Assembly (NCBI GenBank): GCA_029747015.1
Contig: JAKOGI010000565.1
Span: 310,001 to 374,000, forward strand
Source of the DNA: Carnegiea gigantea
Lineage: Eukaryota > Streptophyta > Magnoliopsida > Caryophyllales > Cactaceae
Direction of reading: 5' to 3'
DNA: 64,000 nt
The translations under genes were made by a program, and so were the position numbers. Positions 11,901-21,446 of this stretch are shown piece by piece (the stretch's first letter is position 1; each line of letters starts with the position of its first letter). The notes under the pieces were generated by a model. The model ran no database searches. It was not told the origin of the DNA and saw nothing but the letters and a program-made list of their open reading frames with translations.

Positions 11901-12284
11901 TATTTGGTATCTTGGGAAACCAAGAAACAACACTCAGTTGCCATATCCACGGCAGAAGCTGAATATGTTACAGTTGCTTCTTGTTGTGCTCAACTGTTAT
12001 GGATAAGACAACAACTCAAGGATTTTTGTGTTGACACGGAATGCATTCCCATATTTTGTGATAATACAAGTGTAATTAATATTTCCAAAAACCCATGTGA
12101 ACATAAAAGAACTAAACATATTGACATTCATCATCACTTTTTGAGAGACAATGTTGAAAAGGGGTTGGTTTCAATGAATTTTTGTGCCACTAATAAGCAA
12201 ATTGCTGATATTTTTACCAAGGCACTAAGTAGAGAATAGTTTGAGAAGAACAGACTTGAATTAGGTTTAATTAAAACAACTTGA
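8968..12284 (+). pseudogene. pol: pol of Sirevirus-like copia element (AP, IN, RT, RNase H)
   Basis: Aspartic protease: WYMDSGCSRHIT (Asp-Ser-Gly near 9035). Pre-integrase zinc region: WHKRLGH then CDACVRGKQ (9420-9560). Integrase: LHVDLCGP, RSDHDKEF and NGVVERKNRTL give the D,D,E residues (9609-9960). [20 protein letters not shown] and catalytic YVDD (11340-11351). RNase H: DAGYAG, STAEAEY, CDNTS and HIDIHHHFLRD (to 12210). Breaks: stops at 9241, 9597, 10488, 11229, 11334 and 12237, and one frameshift near 9341 in a run of A. The stop at 11229 replaces the Trp of the conserved APRAW, and the one at 11334 replaces the Gln before VYVDD. The natural end is TGA at 12282-12284. Confidence 0.92.
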
Positions 12285-12737
12285 GCATGCTTAATTAACC
12301 CCCAATGCCTGTCTAGTTAAATGGTTTTTCAGGTCAAACATCTTGATTCATTAAATGCAGTCAACTTCTGTGTTTGAGTTAGCACATGTGGGGATTATAA
12401 CCTGCTGACAATCGTTGAGGTCTGATGATATTGCCCTTATTGTCCTATGTTACCAAACAACTTACAACAAGAACAAGCGCCAAAGAACAGGTATGGCCAC
12501 TGTTCGTCACATTGTGTGAATCAGGTAGTATTTTTTCAGTTGTTGGACTTTATTTTCTCTTCTACTTTTCCGAATAAGAAGCGGCTGGGAGACTTAAATT
12601 TCCCACTTCCCCTTCTTCTCGGCACCACATCCCGAAAATCTCTCTTCCTCTCCCCTCAAAAACGTTCGATTCCTTCTCCTTCTCTCCACCTTCAACACCC
12701 GAAACCCTAGCTCTTCTCTCTCTCAAACCCAGCAACA
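12285..12737 (+). promoter_or_regulatory. Leader-like spacer before envelope-like ORF
   Basis: No coding was found. The last 180 bp (about 12555-12737) are pyrimidine-rich with CT runs and carry AAACCCTAG (12702-12710), a telo-box motif common near plant transcription starts. They end in AACAATGG around the next ATG, a good plant start context. This looks like a plant gene's 5' untranslated region and could be an internal promoter or leader for the following ORF. No TATA box was fixed. Confidence 0.4.
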
Positions 12738-14773
12738 ATGGTGAAGACCCACGGCGGCCACTCCTCTTCCAAGCGACGACCATCATCGCCTCGAGCTCCA
12801 CGCCCAGCGCCAAAGCGATCCTGCATGGCGTCTCCGCCGGCTGCTCCATCTCTGCCCTTGTCGGTGACTGCAGCACCAGAACCGATCAGAGGTACGAGGT
12901 TTAATTCTCTACCCCCTTTGCCTATTATCTCTACAATCTTTGGGTTTTTGAAGAGTCTATACTTACGTACGGTGGGGATGGAACTGGGTGATGTTCCTCC
13001 CGAATTTGGATGGGATTTAGTATTGTTTGAGCCTGATGTGGAATTAACTGTGTCTAAGGGTGTTCTTGAACCCAGTGCGGCTCAAACTGTGTCTGACAGT
13101 GTTCTTGAAGTAGACACGGCTCAATCAGAGCCTAAACCTGGTTCTGAATCGGGTGAAGCCCGAACGGGTCTGCACCTGTTTTTCTTGATAGATTGGATGA
13201 CCCCGTCATTAATTTGGATCGAGTGGAAGATCTTGAGGAGACTGACAATGATGGGTCTGATTCAACCATAGAGGTTCTCCAACCTCAGCCCTTCTAGAAA
13301 ACTAGACCGATTGAATGGGGCCTTAGACGTCGGTTTAAAACCATCACTTCTAAACCTGTTTCCTCACCTGTTCGTAGACCTCGAACCCTCAGTTCTGGTT
13401 CACCCTCTGTCTCTTCTTAGCCAAAAGATGTAACTAAACTACCTACTACAAAATCCTCTGTCAAATCTACCAAGAAATCCACCCAGTCTCCTTCAGAAAA
13501 AGCCCAGAACACTCCAACCAAAAGGAAAGCTGTTTCAGAACAAGTGCCAAAACAGGTGCTTGAAGAATTTGAAATTGAGGAGATTGTTTCCGCCCCTGAT
13601 AACACAGCAGCCAAAGACAAAGGGAAAGCTCCTGCCGAACAGCCTTCCAAATAGGTGCCTGCCTCCACTCCATTTGAGAAGCCTTCCTCCAAAAGAGCCT
13701 CATCAAAGAGAAAGGCTGCTTTCGAACAGGTGCCCCAATAGGTGCCTATAGAAGCCAAGCCTGATGAACTCAAATCCAAGAAAGTCAAAACAACCATGAC
13801 CACAGCAGCCAAAGTTGCCCATTTTCTCCAAAGAAGTGTGGTACGGGGCAAAATTGTGAAAGTTGGTTATTCTCAGGATCAGGGCCTGGAGATGTTCTTG
13901 GATAAACTTAAAGCCCAGGGTTGGTTAGACCTCTTTGCAAACACCCAGAGAGGGTGTTCAGTACCTGATTTGGCAGAATTCTATGCCAACTGTAATGTCA
14001 CTAATGGTGTGGTGATAAGTGTGGTCAATGAGAAAAGATTGCGGTTCAATACTAAGGAATTGGGGGAAATCTTAGGAGTTCCTGCTGTAGACTTTGGGGT
14101 GTATATGAGGGAAGACAAGGCAGTGCTCGGAGCTGAGAGATTGCTCCGATTGACTCAAAGGTTAAGTCAACAACCAGGTTTGAAAACACCCCGGTCAGTC
14201 AAAAAAGGGGAGATGACACCTTATCATCGGTTGCTTTTCTGGTTTATCATCAAAAACATCATCCCCCGGGGCCAAGGGCATAACCTTGCGGATGCAATGG
14301 ACCAGTGCCTTACCGATCTCCTAGACCGGGGAGAGCAGATCAACCTACTAGCCATCATGATCTGTCATATCTCTCGCATTGCAAACACGGTTAGGAAACA
14401 TCACCTGGGGTATGGTTTTCTCCTGACGTTGGTATTTGAGCACTTTGGGATTTCTTTACAGAAGAAGGTAAGGGTGCAAGTGACAGATGAGATAGGTAGC
14501 AGCACCCTGATTAGTTGTGGGTTCAAGATTGCAAAGGGTGAGACTGCTGGTTCCGAACAGGGGCCTCGAACACCCTTCACCCCTGTTCTTGGTTCTTCCT
14601 CCAGTGGCACTTCACTGGATACCTTGCTCCAGGACCAAAACCGACTGAAGGATGAGATCTCTGAGGTCAAGGCGGCTCTTGCAGAGGAGAAGGCTCTGAA
14701 TGCCAAGCGCCATGAGGATCTACTATCTGTCATCACTGCCCTCACGGCCCACCTGTCCTCTCCTTCTTCCTGA
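12738..14773 (+). pseudogene. Envelope-like ORF downstream of pol (Sirevirus-type)
   Basis: Starts at ATG 12738. The N-terminal part is basic, then Ser/Pro-rich. The frame shifts near 13165 and continues in a second frame with stops at about 13296, 13419, 13652 and 13739, then an open 343-codon stretch (13742-14773). That stretch has a compact domain (AKVAHFLQRSVVRGK; FYANCNVTNGVVISV; LGEILGVP) found in plant transposon-associated proteins of this lineage, followed by a Ser-rich linker and a C-terminal coiled coil (LKDEISEVKAALAEEKAL). No clear signal peptide or membrane segment is seen, so 'envelope-like' describes position, not function. Undamaged length would be about 680 codons. It is probably not functional. 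Confidence 0.75.
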
Positions 14774-15102
14774 ACCTATTTCTGGCCCCTGTTTCTTGCC
14801 TTGTTCTATTCCCTATTTTTACTCTTATTCTCCACCCTATTCTCAACAACTATTTTTCACTATCTGGTGGTGCTTTTTGACTGACAATGGTTTATGCTAA
14901 TGTTGGTTGGATCTGCTGTAATGCTGTGTCATGCTTGTCTTCTTGTTGTTATTTATTTGTGCGTGACTCGGATGGCCAATATCATTAACGTAGCATATAC
15001 TTGAGTGTATCGCAAGCTATTTTTCTCTATTACCCAAGAGGTGGTGATTGCAAACACCCTAATTCTCTCTGTTTGATCTGACCACCCTTCTTCGATAATG
15101 TC
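14774..15102. other. Non-coding spacer between envelope-like ORF and polypurine tracts
   Basis: No ORF of note. It is T-rich and lies between the TGA at 14771-14773 and the first polypurine tract. Ordinary 3' untranslated sequence of the element. Confidence 0.6.
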
Positions 15103-15115
15103 AAAAGGGGGAAGA
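15103..15115 (+). promoter_or_regulatory. Upstream polypurine tract copy
   Basis: AAAAGGGGGAAGA is a near copy of the tract next to the 3' LTR, 150 bp further on. Repeated polypurine tracts before the 3' LTR are a known Sirevirus trait. Confidence 0.75.
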
Positions 15116-15252
15116 TGGGCATGACCATGATTGTTTTAGTTTGACTTGGATTAAGTTGACTTCTTAAAATTTTTCTCTTCTATGGCTTGACTGTTTGGCA
15201 CTAACTTACTTTCGCCTTTTATGTCAATATGGTCATTTGGTTTGTCATCATC

Positions 15253-15266
15253 AAAAAGGGGGAAAT
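15253..15266 (+). promoter_or_regulatory. Polypurine tract at 3' LTR
   Basis: AAAAAGGGGGAAAT abuts the 3' LTR start (TGTTGACC at 15267). It is the plus-strand primer for reverse transcription. Confidence 0.9.
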
Positions 15267-16710
15267 TGTTGACCCTATTGGAAAATTATTGACCTCATAC
15301 TTATATAAGGTTTTGATGATAACAAATACAAATGTAATGCTCTATATGGTTGTGCTTGAGTTTGTGTTGTTGACAGGATCTGGAAAACATTTTTGAAATA
15401 TCTTGCTTGATTAATAAGTGTTTGAGAACAGTGTCTTAGAACAGTTGCTGGAAAGTACATGTGTTTCAGAACATCGTTTTAGAATAGTTCTAGAAATAAT
15501 TCTTCAAAGCAGCTAACTGACAAGGACCCAAGGAGCATCAAAGAACATGGAGTACTTCAGAACAGCTCAAGAAACAGTTCTGAGAAGTGTCAAAGCATTT
15601 GGAGCGACAAATCATATACAAACTGTCCAGTTGATTAACAAGAGTCATTGGTTTGGTATTTATTTTATTTTATTAGATTCTTGTTAATATGCCAATTAGA
15701 AGGTCTTGATTTAACATTTACTTTGAATGGTTTTTTGAGATATCTCTGAACACTGTCTCATACCAGTTCTGAGAATAGGGTTCAGAGTGTTTTTAAGCCA
15801 AAACTGAATTTCACGGTTTTCCTTGATTTTTGGGCTGACGTTTTTGAAATATTTGAGATATATTTTCTGTAGTCATTGAGTCCAAAAGAGTTATTTTTGG
15901 CTTTGAAAATATTGTGGAGAGTTTTTAGCCTACTTTTTAGGGTGAATTTTTCACCAAGTAAAACAACTCCTATTTTTAGAATGTGGCTAATAGGTGGAGA
16001 AAATTGTGGGCTTGGCTGCTGGAAATTTGTGGTACTCATTTATCCTTGCGGCTCAAGCTGTTAGTGGGTGAGTTACCAAGTCTTGCGGCACAAGCACATA
16101 AAAATTTTGTTTTATCCCATTTACACTCTCTTATTTAAGAAACTCTTCCACCTCAGCATTGCTTACAGTTTTTCAAGCGATTAAAAGTGCTTTGTGAGTC
16201 ATATTTTCAGAAAGAAAAACCTTCAAAGTATATGCAAACGTCGAGGCTTCTTCATTAGCATATTAGGCGCTCAATTGTACCTTACACCCGCTTATTTAGA
16301 AGCACTTAGAGTGAGGTGTTCATTTCATTTTCTCCTTTCATTAGTGAGAATTGAGTGTGTCCAAGTCTAGGGAGACTTTGGACATGGTGTAACTTTTCTT
16401 GGAGTAGACGGTTATGTGAGTGTTATATTTGTAACGGTGTAGGTTACTTCTGTAACGTATTTGGCCCATATAGTGGAAGTGTGTGAAAATCCTACAGGGG
16501 TAGGTCGTGGTTTTTCACCTCAGTTGGGCCAGAGGTATTTTCCATGTAAAAACACCGTGTGCATTTTGTTTATTTTCAGTTGTTATTCCATTTCTGGTTC
16601 ACTGCAAACACTCTGTACGAACTATTCTTGAGGGTGTTTCCAGAAACTCTAAACAATCGGCCAACACAATTCACCCCTCCTCTTATGTTCATGGACTCTC
16701 AAAACTATCA
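15267..16710 (+). repeat. 3' LTR of Sirevirus-like element (1444 bp)
   Basis: Same start and end as the 5' LTR, followed by target duplication ATGTC (16711-16715). Differences from the 5' LTR are mostly A/G and C/T changes plus a small deletion near 15610. Confidence 0.93.
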
Positions 16711-16715
16711 ATGTC

Positions 16716-17280
16716 CATTTCAACTGTTTTTATCTTAAGGGATAGAATTCTTAGCAAATTCATTTTTTAGACTCACATAAATATCCAGCTCGCCAATTGA
16801 ATTCTACCGATCAATTACATAAATTAGTCTTAATTCTTGTGATAATTTGACTATTAAATTTGATATGTCTGATATCACAGAGCAAAGCATAAAGATTAAT
16901 ATCTTTTTTATAATATTGTAATAGAGTAATTTGAACTTAGATACTTCCAACATGGATATACCTATGCTTGCTATCTTCGTAATGCTTAAGGATGTTTTTC
17001 CAATTAATGAGATTAACTTCTCCCACATCATACTCACAGTCTTTTATCTCTAAGTCTCCTTCCATCATCTCCCATGCATACTTATTTTTTAATTGAAAGA
17101 TGGATTTTTTTATAGATCATGTATTTCTGGATTATGAGAATGACCCAATCTCCTTGGACTTCCTAGTTATCATTGTCTACAACACTGTTCTCCCTGAAGG
17201 TCACCAAGACTGATCGAGCTACTTTCCATCATATGACTTGTTTCTTCATAATTACTTTCTTCATATTCGTTGTCTACTAT
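16716..17280 (-). other. Unassigned caulimovirid sequence downstream of coat protein
   Basis: A 77-codon open stretch (16804-17037) is rich in Ile, Leu and Ser and not recognised. Given the gene order it could be part of a movement protein, but no 30K-superfamily motif was identified. Confidence 0.35.
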
Positions 17281-18619
17281 AATTTAAAAATCCCTTTGTT
17301 GTTATTTAGGGCCAAGTCTGATGCCTCATCTTCACTAAGCTCAACATAAACAAGGTTATCCAAGATTTCAATAAGCTTGTTATTCTTTATATTTTTGTAT
17401 TCATTAGTATAAGGTCCTACTTCTCTACATGCCCAACATTTACAATTGTTTTTTCCTACATGACAATAAGCTGTTTTTCTAAAAAATCTTCATTTTTTAG
17501 GATTTGGTTTGTTATAATATTTTCTTCTATATTTCTGTCCCCTTTGCTTATTAAAGCTCTTCCTTGTGAAATTTCTTTTTCTTCTCCTTCCAGGTTCTTT
17601 TTTCCATTGGTAAGGCGAATCCCACAAGTTAGGAATTGCTCCTTAATTTTCTTTTGCTTTTGGAGATTAAGGCATTAATTATTGACCCATTTTCTTAAAT
17701 AAGAAATTCTTGAACCAAGTGTATCAATGACATCTGCTCTTTCAAGTCATGCAATGTATTTTTCATTAATTATGGAATTTATCGGATATGGCAACTTGTC
17801 ATAGAACATACGATGATTGGTTTCATTATGCCCAATTTTGTAATAGTATTGACGAAATTTGGCAATATAATTTATAAAATATCTCATATCCCATAATTCT
17901 ATGTTATTAATATCTCTTGTCATTATCTTGATTTTTCTGTAGAATCAAATTTAGCTTCGATAAACTCAATTTTGATTTCCTTGCATAGATTTTTGAACAT
18001 ACCAGCTAGTGTTTCTATTATTCTTAATCTATTTTTACCGTCTTTATTTAATGAATTATACCAGTTAACTACAATGCTAGAGAAGCTGTGTTCGATGTAA
18101 TTTAGAAAATTTACAGCAGTCCATGTGGTATTTAGGTTTAAGACATTAATTGCACCCATAATCCTGTTTAATTCTTCTGAGCTTTGTTCTTTCTCAAGCA
18201 TATTCTCTAATTCTTCAAGAGTATATTGCTTATACTCTGTCCACTTCTTTTTTTTCTACTTTTTCTGCCAATTTTTCAGCTGATTTTTCTCTTACTTCTT
18301 CTTGGATTTTTATCTCATGCAATGGAAATGAATTTTTGTTTTTTAGGTTTTGAAAAGGATATTAATGCTGAAATAGAGTACTAATATTGGAAGTAGATTT
18401 CCCAATATGCCTAACTTCATTAACTAGAGAAAGGTGAATTATGAATAATTGCTTCTTAAATTCTTTGACTTCAGTCTTAGTTTTAGCTAATTCTACTTTT
18501 AATTCTAAAATAATATCAGTAATATAATTTAGTTGAGGTGCTACTAAAGAAATGTCTTTTGGTGAGTGAACAATTTGTGAATAATTTAGACCAAGGCAAG
18601 CAAGTGATGATTCAAGCAT
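17281..18619 (-). pseudogene. Caulimovirid coat-protein region relic
   Basis: The first open part (18362-18619) has a helix-rich Leu/Lys segment with heptad spacing. The next (17923-18201) carries a pattern typical of caulimovirid capsid cores (a Trp-Tyr pair followed by a MFKNLCKEI-type helix). Then comes an Arg/Lys-rich stretch (about 17490-17620) with one in-frame TGA, and a zinc-knuckle relic near 17420-17450 in which the first two Cys remain but the His and last Cys of CCHC are Pro and Tyr. An acidic tail ends near 17280. The product would package viral DNA; this copy cannot make it. Confidence 0.78.
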
Positions 18620-18685
18620 TAATCACAGTTACTTAGCTTAATCAATCATTAATTAGCTTAATTATCTTAGTTTTTTGGTCACATG

Positions 18686-18697
18686 GCTCTGATACCA
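18686..18697 (-). promoter_or_regulatory. tRNA-Met primer binding site of the caulimovirid copy
   Basis: GCTCTGATACCA on the plus strand is TGGTATCAGAGC on the viral strand, the site that primes minus-strand DNA synthesis. It lies about 70 bp before the first viral ATG on that strand. The same motif is used by LTR elements, but no LTR abuts it here. Confidence 0.82.
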
Positions 18698-18720
18698 CTT
18701 GAAAGAGGGCCCCTAGTAGC

Positions 18721-20300
18721 ATCTAATAAGAAAAATTACACATGTACAAAATTAAAAACTTTGAAAGTAAGCTTTTAAAGATTGGGGTTAAAATGCAAAT
18801 ATGAAAAATTTAAGGACTGAAGTGAAAATGAACAAAGTGAATGTTTCTCTTAAAATAGTTTCCCCAGAATATTAACCTTTTTAAATATATTCTAATAACA
18901 TGATCCTTTAATTATGATTTCCACACGAAGTAGGGTATCTAGCAGTAATATTTCCTAAATCTAAGATCAAAACAACAAAAGCTCATCCATGTATCTAGCC
19001 TAGGAAATTCAATGGAGTGGAAGGAGTAGAGAAACCAAAAGCAAGCAAGCAAAAACACAATGAACACAATACCTCAAACCGGGTTCAACAAGATAAAAGG
19101 CAACTCACATGTTTAGGATAAGCCAATGTCGCCACCTGGAGAGGGAGTTGGGTATTTCTTTTATGCTTAAGGATACAAAATTAAATCACCACCAAAAGTA
19201 GGAAAAGAAACCTATTAAAACACCACTTGAGCTAGCCAATCCAAGTTAAAGCAACTAGGAATTTAAGAGAGTTATAAAACTCAATTCGGTTTTCGTATAC
19301 CATCAAGCATGTCATTACAACCCTAGAGGCCTCTCATATAGAGGAAAGTTTTAAAAATCAGATTGTAAGGGCTACAAGTCAAACCAACAGCCAAAAGACA
19401 AAAGGAAACACAAAAAGCAATGAAAGTACAAAAGGTGACAATGATAGTTTCTGATCAGTTCTGACAAACAGCAGCACCAACGTTGAACAATCATATCTCC
19501 TTTTCTACTTTCCCAAAATGGCTCCAATACCTTGTTAGAAACTTTAGAAAGTGCCTTTTCATATGACTACTTTTAAATCCTTTCTAGCCTAGCCGTTTGG
19601 GAGATATACTTAGAACAAGTGAGGTGGTCCAGACTGCTACTCAGAAAGCACCTTTAGAAGTTTATCCCCTTTAGGCCTCCTTCTTGGGTGTTTAACCCTG
19701 GTTTCTCCCCCCCCCCTTAAAGTCAATTCAAAAAGGGGTTCAAAATTCAAAATTTCAGGCTGCTAGGTGGGATTTTGGTTAGGGAAAACGGGTTCCCAAA
19801 ATCGGGTTAAAACTGCCCCCAAATAGCAATCTACATAGTTTAACTTTAAAAGGGATTTTGGATGGGCACATAATATCCAATGAGGCTAAAACTTGATTTA
19901 TTGGATAGCTAAGATCCCAAAATTTATGGAAACACCAAAAGGTTGGACTTAAGTCACTGAGAAGCCAAGCAATCAAAGTCAAAAACATGGGCCAAATGTA
20001 GGATGACCCCGACAGTAAACTCATAAGGATGCCATGGCTTATTTCTTACCCTTCATATGTCTTTTAGACCACTTGAACCATCAGTAACACTTGGGACTAA
20101 TCCCCATCAAATTAACAAGATAAATCTAAGATCAAAACAACAAAAGCTCGTCCAAATTACAATACTTAATTCCCAAAGTGAGAAAATAGAAGAGAAGAGA
20201 AAAGAATTGCTCAACCAAAGAACATACTTGAACCTTTGTTGCAAATGTGGAATCTTTGCAAATCTCTACATCAATTTGCTCTCTCTTACTCCAATCTAAT
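18721..20300. other. No gene; contains a 34-bp direct repeat pair
   Basis: No convincing ORF. The 34-bp sequence at 18956-18989 recurs at 20121-20154 with one mismatch. The intervening 1.1 kb is low in coding signal and has the look of decayed retroelement sequence, but no LTR ends or domains could be named. Confidence 0.45.
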
Positions 20301-21404
20301 CTAAAATATAATATAAATGGTGGATATCAGTGGAATGAATTGATGAAGAATGAGTCTGAAGACAGACTTTTATCGTAAAAGTGCACTAGCCAAACTTCAA
20401 AACCCCTTGGGAAGCAAATAGCTGCAAAGAAATTGGGAAACCATGAATAAAGGGACCCACTACGGACAGACTATGGGAAGCACATGACCTGTGGCCTACA
20501 CCATGGCCTAGCCATGGTGGCTTATGATTCTATTGCCTTGTTGATTCTTCTGAAGTTGGTCAACCCAATGTGTATGCTAACCCGGGTTAACTATGGTGTA
20601 TACATGAGTAATTCATATTGCTTATGCATTTTTTCCCAATTTTTGTGGGCTCTTTAGCTCTTTGCATCATTCTTCGTTGATTTTGTACATGTCATAAGAT
20701 TCTCTTATTCAATTTCTATGTAATACCATCAACAACACCTCAGCTGATCATAGGACAAAAAAGCGGTATAAAATCACTAAAAATGCTCCTTTTCCTTAAA
20801 AAAGTAAGAACAACTTCCCAAAAATTCTATGCAAATTGGGCACTTATCACTAGCACTACACAAAACGAAGGAAAAGCTAGAGGAGAGAGAAATACAAAAG
20901 TGATAGTGGATGAGTAGCTAAACATTGAAAATGCAATCAAACATAAGTCTTTCACTATCTAAAACACTTATAGTTACTGCCAAGAAATGTAATCGTGCAA
21001 CTTGACTGCCCCGTAGGTGTAATAAGCAATTCCTTTACGACTCATCGACTTTAAAACCTCAAAGTGGTCACACAAACTTACGACCATTATGTTGAACAAA
21101 CCTATAGTCTTTGTATAAGAGTCATAGCGAGCCATGTAGCTTAGTAACTTAGCGAAGTAAAGGAAAATTATAAGAAGACCATCAATTTGACGAGGTTAGA
21201 ACTATTTCACAAGCACCCAAAAATGATTAAATAAACAATACTCGGGAGAAACACGAGACGGCAAGAGGGATACTTTCACCCTATTGAATGACCTTTTTCT
21301 TTTTTTCTTTTTGATAGATATTGAACGACTTTTTATAGGAATAACATTTCTCCTTTTTATGTGAAGGAAAAATTTAGACAGTATTCTTTTCTCCCCCATT
21401 TTTG
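20301..21404. other. No gene seen
   Basis: No ORF with recognisable content. A short inverted repeat ACCATGGC/GCCATGGT (about 20500-20520) is the only local structure noticed. The stretch ends at the left end of the first MULE. Confidence 0.45.
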
Positions 21405-21410
21405 GCAATA

Positions 21411-21446
21411 CATTTATTATAGACCTGGGAGTACATACTCCCATGT
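21411..21446 (+). repeat. Left terminal inverted repeat of MULE 1
   Basis: Contains the perfect palindrome GGGAGTACATACTCCC (21427-21442). It matches the reverse complement of 34372-34405 and, in direct orientation, 55966-56002. Confidence 0.7.

Larger units (their letters stand above)
5657..16710 (+). mobile_element. Sirevirus-like Ty1/copia LTR retrotransposon, full length, decayed
   Basis: The 11,054-bp element has two LTRs (5657-7102 and 15267-16710) beginning TGTTGACC and ending ACTATCA. It is flanked by a perfect 5-bp duplication ATGTC (5652-5656 and 16711-16715). A tRNA-Met primer site follows the 5' LTR and a polypurine tract precedes the 3' LTR. Domain order is gag, protease, integrase, RT, RNase H, so Ty1/copia. 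The large size, long LTRs, gag with coiled coil, an extra ORF after pol and duplicated polypurine tracts are features of the Sirevirus (SIRE1/Maximus) lineage. LTRs are about 96% identical by eye over the parts I compared, mostly transitions. Many stops and two frameshifts leave it non-autonomous. It is inserted in the caulimovirid copy. Confidence 0.93.
16711..18720 (-). mobile_element. Endogenous caulimovirid copy, 5' half (primer site, coat protein region)
   Basis: This is the continuation of the viral copy broken by the copia element. From right to left on the minus strand it has the tRNA-Met primer site (18686-18697), an ORF with a coiled coil, a coat-protein core with a zinc-knuckle relic, and about 560 bp of unassigned sequence up to the copia target duplication. 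Several stops and shifts interrupt the frames. The right border lies somewhere between 18700 and about 18955. Confidence 0.8.

Noticed and set aside
13417..13851. 144-codon minus-strand ORF
   Set aside because: Antisense shadow of the envelope-like ORF; its composition mirrors the Lys/Pro-rich plus-strand frame.
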